Source: Mixophyes australis (Eukaryota > Chordata > Amphibia > Anura > Limnodynastidae). From it: DNA of 64,000 nt. The stretch covers positions 184,027,350-184,091,349 of the forward strand of contig JAVHZZ010000006.1 of the NCBI GenBank assembly GCA_036250195.1. The letters run 5' to 3'. Under the pieces are notes generated by a model, which was not told the origin of the DNA, ran no database searches, and saw nothing but the letters and a program-made list of their open reading frames with translations. Of this stretch, positions 35,566-48,006 are shown piece after piece. Made by a program: the position numbers and the translations under genes. Position 1 is the stretch's first letter, and every line of letters begins with the position of its first letter.

Positions 35566-35741
35566 GGGGGAATATTTACTAAACTAAGAGTTTGAAAAAG
35601 TGGAGATGTTGCCTATAGCAACCAATCAGATTCTAATTATCATTTATTTAGTGCAGTTTACAAAATGACAGCTAGAATCTGATTAGTTGCTATAGGCAAC
35701 ATCTCTACTTTTTCAAAACCGCAGTTTAGTAAATATACCCC
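35566..35741. mobile_element. Foldback MITE, 'GCAACCAATCA' family, copy 3
   Basis: The arms contain AAAAAGTGGAGATGTTGCC, ATAGCAACCAATCAGATTCT and the inverse. The right flank is TTA and the left flank TTA with one extra A. It is uninterrupted, so it shows the family's normal length of about 176 bp. Confidence 0.8.
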
Positions 35742-35989
35742 TTAGAATCTAGTAAACTCCCGAAGCTCTCTCAAATAACAGGTCTTCTCTTAATGGTATC
35801 ACCCAAGGGCAGCTGTGCCAATCTCTTTATAGGATGTTGGTAGACATTTAACATGTGCTGGATGTGACCCTGGTTCTACAGTGTAGATATACGAATGACA
35901 AAATAGTTATTAATTATAATATACAAGACAAATGAGTTAGTTATGGAGAAGCCAGGGAAAATTAGATTCAGTAAAGATAAGAACGGGTC

Positions 35990-36510
35990 ACACTACATTT
36001 ATTTACAGTAAGTACGAGACACACTACATTTATTACTGACCGGGGCACACTAGATTTAATATTTTAGCCAAAAGGGGGCATTTTTTTTATATTTTCCCTA
36101 GTACCTGTTATAGATTTAATGGAATTTGGATGAATTCAGGTAATTAATATATATATATATATGTGTTTATACTTTAATAGTTAATATTCTGCAGGGAAGA
36201 ATAGTCTGTTCGATTGAGGCCTTACAAAGAGGAAGATAAGACACATTCTTGCTGTTTGTCTGTACCAAGGTACCAGAAGACTAGATTAAACTAGATGTGT
36301 AGTGGGCCCCTCCAAAGACAAATTCTGGATAGAGGGGTAGTGCTAAAACACACCCTGTGTTACTTAAAATCTTCCCAGCAACAGTAAAGGTATATAAGAT
36401 TGTTCAATTGCATTGTTTCTTGTTAGAGTGCTGCACCCATGCTTGCATGAAATAAAGAAACGGACACTTGGATCTGGTGGCTTTTGTCTTTGACTTCATA
36501 ATGATTGGTA
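35990..36510 (+). repeat. Possible retroviral-type LTR
   Basis: A TATATAAG box near 36393 is followed about 60 nt later by an AATAAAG signal (36449-36455), the spacing of an LTR promoter and R region. It precedes the retrovirus-like pol debris at 37.4-39 kb on the same strand. The ends were not located. Confidence 0.35.
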
Positions 36511-37439
36511 AAAACTAAGCTATAACATACCCATCAACCAGTGCTACCAGGAAGGGTCAATGCTACTTAGCATTGGCCCGGGTATTCTTAGTTGCTGGGG
36601 CCTGAAATTATTATTAGAAAAATAAAAATGCTATGATAACATAGATAAGTTTGTTTGCACAAAAATTTAAGTATTTATAGATAAGACAGCATTTAACATG
36701 GCTTTAATGGTTGAATTGAAGAGTGATTTAGCTAGTAATAAATATGCAAAAAGCTATAAATGATTTGTCTAACATGGTATCAATCTGTCCTCTTCACATA
36801 ATACGTCCATGCCTACAAAGCAAGTATGTGTATCAGAAAAGAGGGGTTGTTGTTGGGCGGGGAGCATAGTATTTACTATGCCATACTTATCCCTATTGGA
36901 GACAAAAGGGACACAATACCCCCTGCAGTGGACACCAGATATCCAATAGCATGCACACTAAATAATTCCCTAATACCCATGGGGAATGGATCATGCATAT
37001 TATAGATAATCTATTTTATTGGTTAAGCAGTGGCTGGAAAAATGTACTGCACTGTATAGACCCTTTTACTTCTTGCAATAATTGTGAGAGTCGTGCTAAA
37101 TGTAGTTTTGCCCCACAACACTGCATGAAGCTGCTTAAATTGAGGTTACCCACTCACCTCAACTAAAGTTATGGGGCAACAGGGAAAGCTATTCCAAATA
37201 ATGATCATTTTCATGATGAAGGGGATAGACTCTCTGATCTCACAAAATTAGTAACACGTCATTTTGTAGTAACCCTAGTTATTTTATATAACTTTATCCA
37301 TTTTATCTAACTTTAAACCTTTGTGCTGGTTGAAGCCAAGTACAAAAAGGTAACCAAAGACCAAGGTATCATTAGCGGAAAAAATTCCTATATACTGATA
37401 CAACAATTCACTTCAGTGCAACAAAAGAATCCTCGCTTG

Positions 37440-38990
37440 TAGATGCAACTTTGGTTATAGAAGAAAACAGACAAGATTTGTTAAAAAAATGGAAGTGGCT
37501 TAAATTCAGAGAACATATTGTGGGGAATGTGAGATCAAAAGATAGCTGCTACACACAATATGATAGCTTGTACAGACAAATTCACTCTACAGTGCCATCA
37601 CAGGAGAAAAGGGTGAATCTAAAGGGGTCAATTCGCAAAGAGAATGCAAATAACATTGACAATTAGGGTAATTATCATAGTTTCAAAATAAATGTCATTA
37701 TGCCAAATAGATAGAGCTAACGTATGTGCAATCACATACACAGGCAGAGTTACAGCCACCAGACCAGATACAGAAATGTATACAGGACAAGTAGAAGAAC
37801 TGACCTACATGCAAGTATATGCATTGGTACCTTTACAAATACAGACACAGCAATGTCCAGATCCAGTTAACAATCAGATATACCCAGATGAACAACAAAG
37901 AGTATTACAGAATGCACAGATCCATAGAATTAACAAAGTTACTGTGGAAATTAACATTGAATTTAAAAGTTCTAATATGATATTACTCAGGGTCTGTCAG
38001 CATAGTTGGAACTGATGTAATGGGACACAATCTTAGATTTAGTAAACTGCATGGAAGAGTTCAAGAAACGCAAGGGTTTGTGTTATGGTAGAAGGGTCAC
38101 CCATGCATGCAATTTGGGGAGCAGTTAACATGTTTGTACACAAATGGCAAGATGTCTAACACAACACAGACCTTAAACCAATTGTGTAAAAGTATCCAAA
38201 GATAAGGGATAAAGACTGTGGAAGGATGATTGTAGTCCAGTTGGACATACGGTGCTAGTCCTCCACCTCAGTCTCAATATCGTTTTCCCATTGAAGCCGT
38301 GGAATGAGTGGTAGAAGACTGACTTCAAGAGGGTGGTTATAAAGTCAAATTCCAAGTGCAATGAGCCTCTGTTGTTGCTATAAATTTGTGTTTACTGTGC
38401 GGGATACACAATATATGCTTTGTGTAGTAAGCTAAAGGTTTTACAGGAATCCCATAGATTTTCACCAGGCAGTATCAAAAGTGCTGAATGTGTTCTCACG
38501 CCAAGAATGTCTGTTGACTTATGTATGGTGACATACAAAGATTATGGAGGAACACTTAACTTAAATTTCCTGGTGGTTTGCAAATTTCCTCAGGTGATTC
38601 ATTTTGCTACAAAAGCAAAACCCTTTATATGTTGCTCAGAGTTGAAGAATCTTCATTCAGTGGTTGGGCAAAAGCGCAGGAAGAGGCACTGTCTGCTCTG
38701 AAAAGAGACCTCCTCTGCCCTAGTAGTAACTACTACATACCTAGAGGGCGAAATAGCAATTTGGGTCCACACCAGTCCAGAGTTTTTTTTTTATCAGTGG
38801 CCCTGCTACAACAGGTGGGATCTGTTATTAAACCACTAGGGTATTTCTCCAGGCTACTTTCACCAGTACAAAGCAGTTTTGATAAATGTGCAAATTAACT
38901 GGCTGCAATATATAATGTTGTCAAAGTGACAGAGCATATTATAAGGTTTTGAATCCAATATGAGATGATCTGGCTGGTTTATTCAACATC
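37440..38990 (+). pseudogene. Retrovirus-like pol remnant (RT/RNase H)
   Basis: Fragments read in several plus frames. PPQSQYRFPIEA near 38257 resembles an RT fingers segment, and FATKAKPF near 38600 resembles the RT connection. FSGWAKAQEEALSALKRDLL followed by GSVIKPLGYFSRLLSPVQSS (38650-38880) matches the RT-RNase H boundary of retroviruses. Upstream frames at 37451-38015 are Gln/Asn-rich and could be gag-pro linker. Stops and shifts separate all pieces. The class (gamma/epsilon-like) is a guess. Confidence 0.55.
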
Positions 38991-41790
38991 TATGTATGTA
39001 TTGTGCCAGAGGCAGGTTCCTGTGCCAATACCACTACTGTGTAAAAGGGGCCACAATGAAATGAGCTGGTATAGGTAGTTTCATGCATTTACAACAAATC
39101 ATAGCTGTTCATTTTGGCCACCTGGTGTTTCCACTTACTTGAGTTTACCGAACTTAAAAATGTAGTGTGGACAGAAGCTACAGGAATTATCTTACCTACC
39201 ACACATTTTATCATCCAGCATTGGCTTTAATCACTTTCAATGAATTTTAAAACATCCACCCCAGAACTGACTACTCTCAGGACAGTATCAAAACGTATAT
39301 GGTATGTTCAACCAGATAAAAAGTTGTAAATAAAATCTTGTTGTATCATAAGACTGAGAACCCTGCAAAAGTGTCAATTACTGATATATTCCTGATAATT
39401 ACAAATATGTGATTTCTTTACTAGACAGCTAAGAAAACAGTCTTCAAAATCATCATTTGCAGTAAGTTGACCCCTTGCCTGAAAGATGTGAGAACCTTGT
39501 GGGGGTTATACATGCTAGGAGTGATCAGTACAAGGGGAGATGTTGAGGGATGACTGTAAATGAACACTGAAAAACATGTTTTTCTGCACATAAAGTCATT
39601 TCTGTCACCACAAACATGAGGTCTGAATGATATTTTTCTTAGATCAGCAATTTATCAATACAGCTACAAAATTAGATAGATGTTTTCAGAAAGTGAGGAA
39701 GAAGACAGGTTTAAGGGTTTATACCCCAGGTAAATGCCAAATGTCCATAATTTTAAATGACAGGTGCAGAATTTACAGCTATGTACCTGGAAATTTTAGT
39801 CCCGTAAATAGTTTAAAAAAAAAAAGAAGTATTTCAAATGCAAAACATCATTATAACTTATCATCTATTTATTGTGATTGTAGTACAGAAAGGTCTATCC
39901 ATTCTATACAGTACAGCTGCTGGTATTGTAGTTCCACAGCAGCTGGCAAGCCATAAATTGCCTACCTGTGATCTGATTGGTCCTCGGGGTTGTATGCTCT
40001 TTCAAAAAGGAGAGGAAAAACATTGTTTGAAAACTTATGTCCCCTTGCTTCAAAACTATTTACATAACTAAATCTTAATTATTTTTTCACACTAAGATGA
40101 CCTGGCTCATATTCATTTCATCAGTAGTAACATAACATTTGTTCTCTTGTTTTCTAACACGCATATGAAAAGACAGCTGTTTGCTAGCTATTAACCCATA
40201 GGATCTTGAGGTGGTAGAGACTGAGCTACACTGTTTTGATGGACAAAGTCTCCTAAGTTTTCCAGTTCCAACCACAGTTTACTGGACTTCTGTATACTTG
40301 CCGGAACAGAGAATATATTAAAATATTCAAGATAGAGGTTTTGATTAATTCAGTAACTTAAGTCTTAAGCAAAGAAAACTGACAACACATTACTCCGGGG
40401 GACCGCTTTTCACACCTAAAGCTGTGTACTGTATATACAGCCAGAATCCACCTACAGTATCTCTGTCTTATAAAGAACTGGAAGTTGCTCATATCAATTT
40501 ATAGGCTATAACAGGTGCATGAAAGGGTGGGGTTATCCTAAAAGGAACTATGTATGGCCCAAATATATGGGACTCTCATTGTTTAGAGTAGGACCACCCT
40601 ATTAGCAAAAGCACCTTGGAGTGGTGGGTGGCTTCAACATACATTTGCAAATGTGTGCAACTGAGACTTTTGCATTTTTATCTACAGTAGAAATAGCAGA
40701 TCTGTTGCTGGCTATAGCAGTGTGCTAGGGGAATTTGTCTGTGAATTTGTCAGTATCTCTGTCTTGTTTGTTGTGCCCATGATCCTGGGTACAGTTTTGC
40801 TTCATGCTGGTGTGCTCCCAGTTCCCCACTGACAGTGTGCTCCTTATGAATAAATGAGTCTAATAATCATATAGTAGTAGCAGAAACCTATGCTAGTATG
40901 TTGAATATACAAATAATTAAGGTTTTTTGTGCAGAATGACTTATAAAAACATTATTTTCTGTCTATTGAGCAGTGCCTGATTAGGCTGACTAGGCTACTA
41001 CCAAGGGCGCATGATTTTTGGGGCACAAGAGAAGACTGTTCATTGAATCTATCAGCATATCCTTTCTAAATGTCTTACCCAAACCAGACCCTCTATAGTG
41101 ATGGGTTCTGCTCTCTGTTACCCCCTGTAGTTGTTTCTAAAGTACAAATATTATGGTGATTACTGTCAGCTCGCACACATTACTGGCTTAATCTAAAACT
41201 TGTTCTGTTTTGGGCTGTGAAGAAAGGGATGCTAGTAAGTAGGAACGAGAGGTGGCAGACCTTGAAGGATCATGTCGGATTCCTCCTCTACATAAATATG
41301 GATACCTGCAGAAGTCCATGTGTGGCAGTGACAACAACCAGTCTAGGATCTGTCCAGGGAATGACAATGAAGATCCTGGTGACAACCCTTTTATCTCTAA
41401 TTGTCCCCAACTAGGGACTCTCACAACAAGATAACCTGCCTTTCTCGTATGCCTGGTCGTGACAGACAAAAAGACTGGTAAGACACAGACTTATAAAAAG
41501 GATATAATACTAATATCACTTTCCACACACAATCACTTCTCATATGATGTGCATCATGTGTTTTGCATACAGGATACATTACCATTAGTGCTGGGAGGCA
41601 CACTAGGCTATGCACAGATATTTAGTGCCAAGGGCAGTGGTACAGTCTGACCTGGCGGTCAGACAGTGCTTTGCTCCCTCTATTGCAATTGCGGGTGCTG
41701 TGCACTCCAGCGCCCTTCTCACTGACTGTTGGGCGTGGTGTCATCATGAAGTATAAAGGACTGAAGAAAAGAAGGTCTTAGTGAGGTAAG
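38991..41790. other. No recognisable gene; possible remainder of the retrovirus-like element
   Basis: Short frames only. No envelope motif or second LTR matching 36.0-36.5 kb was found by eye. Confidence 0.4.
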
Positions 41791-41804
41791 AAAATAAGAT
41801 CTTA

Positions 41805-42000
41805 TGAAGGGGCATAATGTGATGAAGGGGAAAAGTGTGATGAAAGAAAGGAGAAGTGCGATGATCTAAGGGAACAGTGTGATGAAGGAGGAACAATGTA
41901 TTGAAGGAAAGTAACAGTGTGATGAAAGGAGATAGTGTGATAAAGGAGGGGAGAAGTGTGATGAAGCTGAGGACCAGTGTGATGAAGGGGAGCAACAGAT
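41805..42000 (+). repeat. Minisatellite, GTGTGATGAAGG units
   Basis: About eight degenerate units of 20-30 bp contain AGTGTGATGAAGG followed by purine-rich filler. The reverse strand gives Ser/His/Phe-rich spurious frames. Confidence 0.75.
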
Positions 42001-42114
42001 GATTTATATACTGTGACACGGGCACACTTCAGGTGATGCACGCACAAACACCTTCTTGCTTTTACTTTCCTCTTTAATGTCTGGTTTAATCTCACTGCAG
42101 CACAAATATCTGAA

Positions 42115-42873
42115 AAAGTTCATGCTGGCTATACTAAAAAGGTGTCAGAACACACAGTGCATCTCACCTTCGTGTATAGTGCTGCATAACTGCAGAATGG
42201 TGAGAGTGTCCATGCTGACCTCTGATCACAGCTGAAAGCGTCTACAATGGGCACGTGAGCACCAGAACTGGACCAGGGAGCAAATTAAAGAAGGTGGCCT
42301 GGTCTGATGAATCACGGTTCTGCGTCGTCTACCTAGTGAGAAGATGGCACCAGGATGCACAATTGCACACTGGGAAGAAGACGAGCCGGCGGAGGCAGTG
42401 TGACGCTCTGGTCAATTTTCTGCAGGGAAACCTTGGGTCCTGGCATTCATGTGGATGTTACTTTGACACGTACCACCTACCTAATCATTGTTACAGACCA
42501 AATACACCCATTCAGGCAACGGTATTCCCTGATGGAAGTAGCTTCTTTTAACAAGATAATGCACCCTGCCACACTTCAAAAATTGTTCAGGAATGGATTG
42601 AGGAACATTATAAAGAGTTCAAGGTGTTGACTTGGCCTCCAAATTCCCCCCATCTCAATCCAATCGAGCGTGTATGGGATGTACTGCAAAAACAAGTCTG
42701 AGCCATGGAGGCCCCAACTCAACTAAAGGATCTGCTGCAAAAGTCTTAGTGCCAGATACCACAGAACACTTTCAGAGGTCTTGTGGAGTCCATGCCTCGA
42801 GCTGTTTTGACGGCACAAGGGAGACCTACATAATATTAGGCATGTGGATTTAATGTTGTGGCTGATCGGTGTG
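42115..42873 (+). pseudogene. Tc1/mariner transposase remnant A, 5'-truncated
   Basis: The text runs from the GTGTCAGAACACACAGTGCA region through KVAWSDESRF (the catalytic DE region of DDE transposases), an interior with frameshifts near 42400 and 42550, and PPNSPHLNPIERVWDVLQ near 42640. It ends at the TIR TGTTGTGGCTGATCGGTGTG. The left TIR and DNA-binding domains are missing. Several stops make it inactive. The TIR is that of a Tc1-like family very widespread in fishes and frogs. Confidence 0.85.
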
Positions 42874-43353
42874 TGTTTGTACAGCCATGGCCAAAGGTTT
42901 TGAGAATGACACAAATATTATTTTTCACAAAGTCTGCTGCCTTAGTTTTTATGATGCAATTTGCTTATACTTCAGAATGTCATGAAAAGTGATCAGATGA
43001 ATTGCAATTACTTTCAAAGTCCCTCTTTGCTATGACAATGAACTTTATCCGAAAAACAGTGTTGACGAGGACAAGGCTGGAGATCACTCTGTCATGCTGA
43101 TTGAGTTAGAATAACAGACTGGAAAGTTTAAAAGGAGGGTGCTGCTTGAAATCATTGTTCTTCTCTGTTAACCATGGTTATCTGCAAAGAAAGAAATCAG
43201 GGACAGACTGATATTCTACAAAAGGTACATTGATTGGACTGCCAAGGACTGGGGTAAAGTAATTTTCTCTGATGAATTCCCTTGCAGATTGTTTAGGCCA
43301 TCTGGAAAAACTCTTGTCCGGAGAAGGAAAGGTGAGCGCTACTATGACAATTA

Positions 43354-43804
43354 TGTAGTGTATCTAATGACTGATTGTTATTTTCTGTTGAATTCATGTA
43401 TGACAATGTGAATATCTTATGTAACCTTGTAAAGTAATCTCAATGTGTGTTTTGCTAGATGACAGGAGTTTGAATTTATGCAAGTTTCATTAATCTGCTG
43501 AAAATAGCCAGATCAGGGAGATATAGGATCTTGGAGGCGTATGAAGCCCCAAAGTTGTAAACCATCTAGCCACTCAAGCAGAGGTGAGAATTCAAGGTCC
43601 TGTGAACATTCCCAATCTCAGGACATCCTTAGCTCACTTCAAAAGCCCTGTGACATTTGGGAGATCAATCTGTCTTTATTGACAACTAAGCCTTGGAACC
43701 ATTTTTCAGATTAAATAAATTTAATCTAGTGTATTCTCTGTGATTCTTTGGAAACATTAATAAGTGGTTCTGGTGAACGTAAGGACACCATAATAAATCC
43801 TTCA
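43354..43804 (+). repeat. Left LTR of the Gmr1-like retroelement
   Basis: It starts TGTAGTGTATC after ACAATTA and ends CCTTCA just before TGGTGGCAGAAAAGG, a plausible primer-binding site beginning TGG. AATAAA-type signals lie near 43714 and 43792. An ATTA duplication is suggested, because ACAATTATG recurs at 47413-47425 where the Tc1 sequence resumes. Confidence 0.55.
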
Positions 43805-44399
43805 TGGTGGCAGAAAAGGTGTCTTCATTGCTAAGTGACTAAGGTGACGCTAGTCACGGGCCAGCTGTTCAGATTGCTGTTCCTGGGACAGGCTGGGCGT
43901 TCGAGACAAACTGGTTGGCAGATTGGTGGGATTGACAATATTTTTCTTTCTATCATAAGAACTTTAGTGAATTAGTGGTGTGTGATTCTAGATAGAGTCA
44001 GCATCCTAATTTACGCTCAAGGCTTACAAAATTTTAAAAGACATACTGTGCAAATAATTTCCATCCCCCCCTTATTGTTTTCCTTCTATTTATTATTTGG
44101 TAGGAAGTGTGAGGTCCAGGATAGCCCCTGACTATTAGCCGATGAAAAAGGATGAGCTTTTGGCTTTCTGTGTCGAAAGAAGAATTGCTGTCGTTCTCGG
44201 CAGGAACCAAGAGCAACTGATCAGCCTCCAGCCCTGTGGAGGCTGATCAGAAACCAAGAGTCGGAGGAGGCAGTGGAGAAAATCTCTCTGCTTCAGGAGA
44301 GTAGTCAGCACTGGACACAGCCACAAATACATCTGTTCAATCAGGTAAGGAGTCTATCCTGGACAGTTACCTTCATAATGCCCTCAAACAGTGGAAGGA

Positions 44400-45260
44400 T
44401 GCAGACCCTGCAATCTTGCTGCAGCTGATCCAGCAACTCCAAGAGTCTGCCGAACGCCATGCTGCTATAGACCGGGAAGTTGCTGAATGCTGCGTTGCTG
44501 TAGACAGGGAGGCTGCAGTGCCTCAAGCCCGGCTCAGCAGTCAATCGGCTTACCGAGGTCCGGGTAGTAAAAAAAAAACCCAGGCACAATCAATTTCCCG
44601 TGTTGGAAAAGGACGGCAAACTTTTTGCGTTTCTGAGGGAATTTGAAAGGACTTGCCGACAGTTTGAACTGGACGCCAGCTATTTATCCCCTAGACTGAG
44701 AGGAAAAGATTAGGATGCGTTTGCAGACCTTTCCCGGAAATTGGACAGCAATTATGCCGCAATTAAGAAAGCTTTGTTACTTATTTTCATTAAACTCCTG
44801 GGGCTTATTGGCGGAAATTCCGAGACTCAAGGCGCAGTCCTTCTGATACCTATGCCGGACAGTTGGCGTAATTATCATCCATGATGCATCAATGGGTTGA
44901 GGGATTGCAGGTACTGGACTATGATGAGCTAAAGGATCTTATTCTTCAGGAGCAGTTCCTTACACTGTGCCCAGCAGAGGTGAGGGAATGGATTGTGGAT
45001 TGTGACCCTAAGACAGAGCAGGCGGCTGCTAGCCTGGCCAACAACTACACAGTTACCAAGGCTCCTGTAATGAAGAAGAGTTGGGGTGCACCAGGGCAAA
45101 CTTCATGGAAAGAGAGGCAACTGTAGGATCACCCATGAGTTCTCCGTCATCCAAACCAGATGTTGTTGCACCTTTTGGGGGGGCAGGGGGAAAACCTGTT
45201 TTGGCAACTGGCCACAGGTGTTTTACATGTGAGGAAGTGGGGCACATCAGTGTCAATTGA
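44400..45260 (+). pseudogene. Gmr1-like gag with SCAN-like capsid domain and zinc knuckle
   Basis: Frames read KLFAFLREFERTCRQF and LSRKLDSNYAAIKKALL, then a WRKFRDSRRSPSDTYAG stretch and DYDELKDLILQEQFLTLC-PAEVREWIVDC-KTEQAAASLANNY. This is the pattern of the vertebrate SCAN domain, which is known to derive from the gag of Gmr1-like Ty3/gypsy elements. A zinc knuckle begins CFTCEEVGH, but its last cysteine position has become a stop (near 45257). There are frameshifts near 44650, 44800 and 44870. It is defective but clearly identifiable. Confidence 0.8.
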
Positions 45261-45290
45261 CCCAGAAAGAAGAAAACAACTCCTTCTCCT

Positions 45291-45722
45291 GTGGGGGGCC
45301 CGGCAGGAAAGCTAGTGCCGGACCCCAAGACTATTGCCGTGCGAGGAGAGGGGGGCCTACATTCCGCAGTACCCCTAGCCAGAGTGTACCTAGATTGGGG
45401 ATCTGGCATAGGAATAGGAGACGTTGGGGTACAAGATAATCTGTCTGCCATGGTTCTGTTGGGGACTGATTTGGGAAAGATGCACGCTGCTTATATAAAT
45501 GAAAGTGATGTAATTTCTGATGCACTGGTGCAAACTAACCCTATTTGTGAATTCTGTTGTAGAATTCAGGTGAATTCTACTGACCAGCATAAAATAAGTG
45601 CAAAAATATGTAGTGAAATTTCATGGGCTGCTGAGAATACTGATGCAGATTTGCAGGTATCTGTGATGCAGAGGGAGGGCTTATGTGTCAATGTGTTTGA
45701 TGATAATGCTTTTGTTGGATAG
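45291..45722 (+). pseudogene. Gmr1-like pol start (protease region)
   Basis: The 143-codon frame follows the zinc knuckle, with GGLHSAVPLARVYLDWGSG where a protease active site (DTG/DSG) would be; here it reads DWG. A long hydrophilic stretch follows. Position after gag supports protease; residue evidence is weak. Confidence 0.5.
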
Positions 45723-46039
45723 ACTAACACTTTAAATTCCCTAGGTTGTGAATTTGATCAGGGCAAAATGTATGAAATTGCGCCTAAATGTGATACCATG
45801 TCTGCTAATGTTTTAGGTAGTCAGATCGATTTACATGTGCTCAGTTCTGATGTTGACCCAAGGTGTGAAAATGTATCCAATGTTTTAGCAGTAGTGACCC
45901 AGAGAGCAGCACAGAGGAGCTGTGCATTAGGCCCTGAAAGTGTGGAGGGAAGTTCACTAGAAGCTAATTCCCCTCCACCCCCTCCCTCACTGTAGAAGCT
46001 GCAGATTCAGACAGTGATTTGAATGATTGACTTCATGCT

Positions 46040-46363
46040 GGGCCTGATTCTTAAATGAAGAGGTATCTTATTTCAGTCTCCTGGACAAAACCATGTTACA
46101 ATGCAAGGGGTGCAAACTAGTTTTCTGTTTTGCACATAAGTTAAATACTTACAGTTTTTTCATGTTGCACACAAATATCACCTTTAAATTTCAGTGTACA
46201 AATAAGCTATCAAGTATTTGTGTGCTACCTGAAAAAACAGTCAGTATTTAACCTTTTGGGCAAAACAGAAAACTAGTTTGCACCCCTTGCATTGTAACAT
46301 GGTTTTGTCCAGGAGACTGAAATAAGATACCTCTTCATTTAAGATCCTTAATGAATCAGGCCC
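46040..46363. mobile_element. Foldback MITE, 'GGGCCTGATTCATTAAGG' family, copy 3, TSD GCT
   Basis: It has the same arms as copies 1 and 2. GCT is duplicated exactly (46037-46039, 46364-46366). It lies inside the Gmr1-like pol region, so it is younger than that element, which in turn is younger than Tc1 element B. Confidence 0.85.
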
Positions 46364-46379
46364 GCTGTGTGCAACACTG

Positions 46380-46605
46380 ACAAGCTTGGAAGTGACACTT
46401 TTAAAATAGAACAAACCCCTGATCCCAGTTTATCGACAGTAAGGGGGAGGGTCAGTGAGTCCTGTCTTGACAGTAAGGAAGATAGAATTTTTGGGGAAAA
46501 TGGCCTTTTGTACAGAAAAAAAGTGTCACAAGTGTGCATCCAGATGAAATTGCTGACAGGCAACTAGTTGTGGCTCAAACCTATAGTGAAGGGTTACTGT
46601 TAAAA
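46380..46605 (+). pseudogene. Gmr1-like integrase N-terminal region
   Basis: The frame contains EQTPDPSLSTVRGRV, then FGENGLLYRKKVS and, after a frame change, DRQLVVAQTYSEGLLL. This is the standard lead-in to the Ty3/gypsy integrase zinc finger. It follows the protease region with only a MITE between and no RT, which matches the PR-IN-RT order of Gmr1-like elements. The rest of integrase and RT are absent. Confidence 0.6.
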
Positions 46606-46609
46606 GTAA

Positions 46610-46775
46610 CACATTATTACTGTTATTACGGTAATAGTGCGCGTAATTACCATTATTACGGTAGTTCGAACGCCAGCATTTTGCTCGCATCTCCCAGAGC
46701 TGCGAGCAGAAAACTGGGTTAAAACTACCGTAATAACGGTAATAGTTTTAGCGCAGCGGTACCTCGGGGGGAATT
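46610..46775. mobile_element. Foldback MITE-like element rich in GTAATAACGG words
   Basis: Inverted repeats ATTATTACGGTAGTT (near 46651) and AACTACCGTAATAA (near 46726) enclose a hairpin TGCTCGCA ... TGCGAGCA. Its ends are unclear. It sits where integrase sequence stops. Confidence 0.55.
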
Positions 46776-47415
46776 GAATTCCCCCCATAGTGTAGTATGT
46801 ACAATAGGGCATTCAAAATGTAAAGTACCACCATATGTAAGGAAGTCCTCAATATTCCACCATAACTATCCAATGTGTATAGGAATAAAACAGTGCTTCT
46901 TCACTCCAAACTAGACCCCTTAGGGTATATGCTTACTCAAATGTGGAAATAATGAGGCTCTTCTAAATGAAGGTTGTGCTTAACTCCTGCGTACAATTCT
47001 TCAATCCATACACTTATCCATGTAGATGAAATAATATAGGGGAACAATCTTGTGCATTACCATAATAAAAATTGCTTTACTCATAAAACTGAATAAAATT
47101 AATAAAGTAAAATGACAGAAGTACAAAATCTGTACCGAACGGCAAAGATAAGGTCAGCATGTAGAGGGTTAAACACGATAATGAAACCTGTTGACAGATG
47201 TATAAGCTCCAAATGCGATCCAATCTGTGCAGTCACCAGGTCCCACCAAACACCAACGCGTTTCCACCCAAAACGAGGGTATTTTTAATAAGTAGCAAAG
47301 AGGTACCCCAGAAGTCTCCAAACAGCAATTCAGTGTCAGTACTCCCCCTCAGCTACTGACCCCAACATGCCTTTCAGACAAATGTCTTTGTCTGAGAGGC
47401 ATGACGGAATTTATA
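46776..47415. other. Unclassified sequence inside the Tc1/Gmr1 nest
   Basis: No coding frame. It is not similar to the left LTR at 43354, so it is not an obvious right LTR. It contains CCAACGCGTTTCCACCC, a phrase common in frog repeats, and a palindrome CAGACAAATGTCTTTGTCTG near 47376. Confidence 0.4.
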
Positions 47416-47428
47416 GTCACTCACAATT

Positions 47429-47791
47429 ATGCCTAAGAACTCAGCAATGAATAAAAAATGGTACCAAAACATCCTCCAAGAGCAACTTCTCCCCACCATC
47501 CAAGAACAGTTTGGTGATGAACAATGCCTTTTCCAGCATGATGGAGCACCTTGCCATAAGGCAAAAGTGATAACTAAGTGGCTCGGGGATCAAAACATCA
47601 ACATTTTGGGTCCATGGCCAGGAAACTCGCCAACCCTTAATCCCATTGACAACTTGTGTTCAATCCTCAAGAGGCGGGTGGACAAACAAAAACCCCCAAA
47701 TTCTGACAAACTCCAAGCATTGGTTAGGCAAGAAAGGGCGGCCATCATTCAGTATGTGGCGCAGAAGTTGATTGACAGCATGCCAGGGTGA
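47429..47791 (+). pseudogene. Tc1 element B transposase, C-terminal half
   Basis: The uninterrupted 120-codon frame contains KKWYQNILQEQLLP, CLFQHDGAPCHKA (second catalytic Asp) and PGNSPTLNPIDNLCSILKRR (the third catalytic position reads D in NPID, where Tc1 usually has E). It closes with the usual Tc1 tail. The stretch between the first Asp motif and KKWY is missing, so it is inactive even without the insertion. Confidence 0.85.
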
Positions 47792-48006
47792 ATTACAGAG
47801 GTCTTCAAAATGAAGGGTCAACACTGCAAATATTGACTCTTTGCATAAACTTACTGTAATTGTTAATAAAAGCCTTTGACACTTATGAAATGCTTGTAAT
47901 TATACTTCAGTATACCATAGCAACATCTGAGAAAAAGGTCTAAAAACACTGAAGCAGCAAACTTTGTGAAAACCAACACTTGTATCATTCTCAAAACTTT
48001 TAACCA

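Noticed and set aside
41744..42095. Ser/His/Phe-rich minus-strand frames
   Set aside because: They come from the GTGTGATGAAGG minisatellite.
46776..47415. Right LTR of the Gmr1-like element
   Set aside because: It does not resemble the left LTR at 43354-43804.
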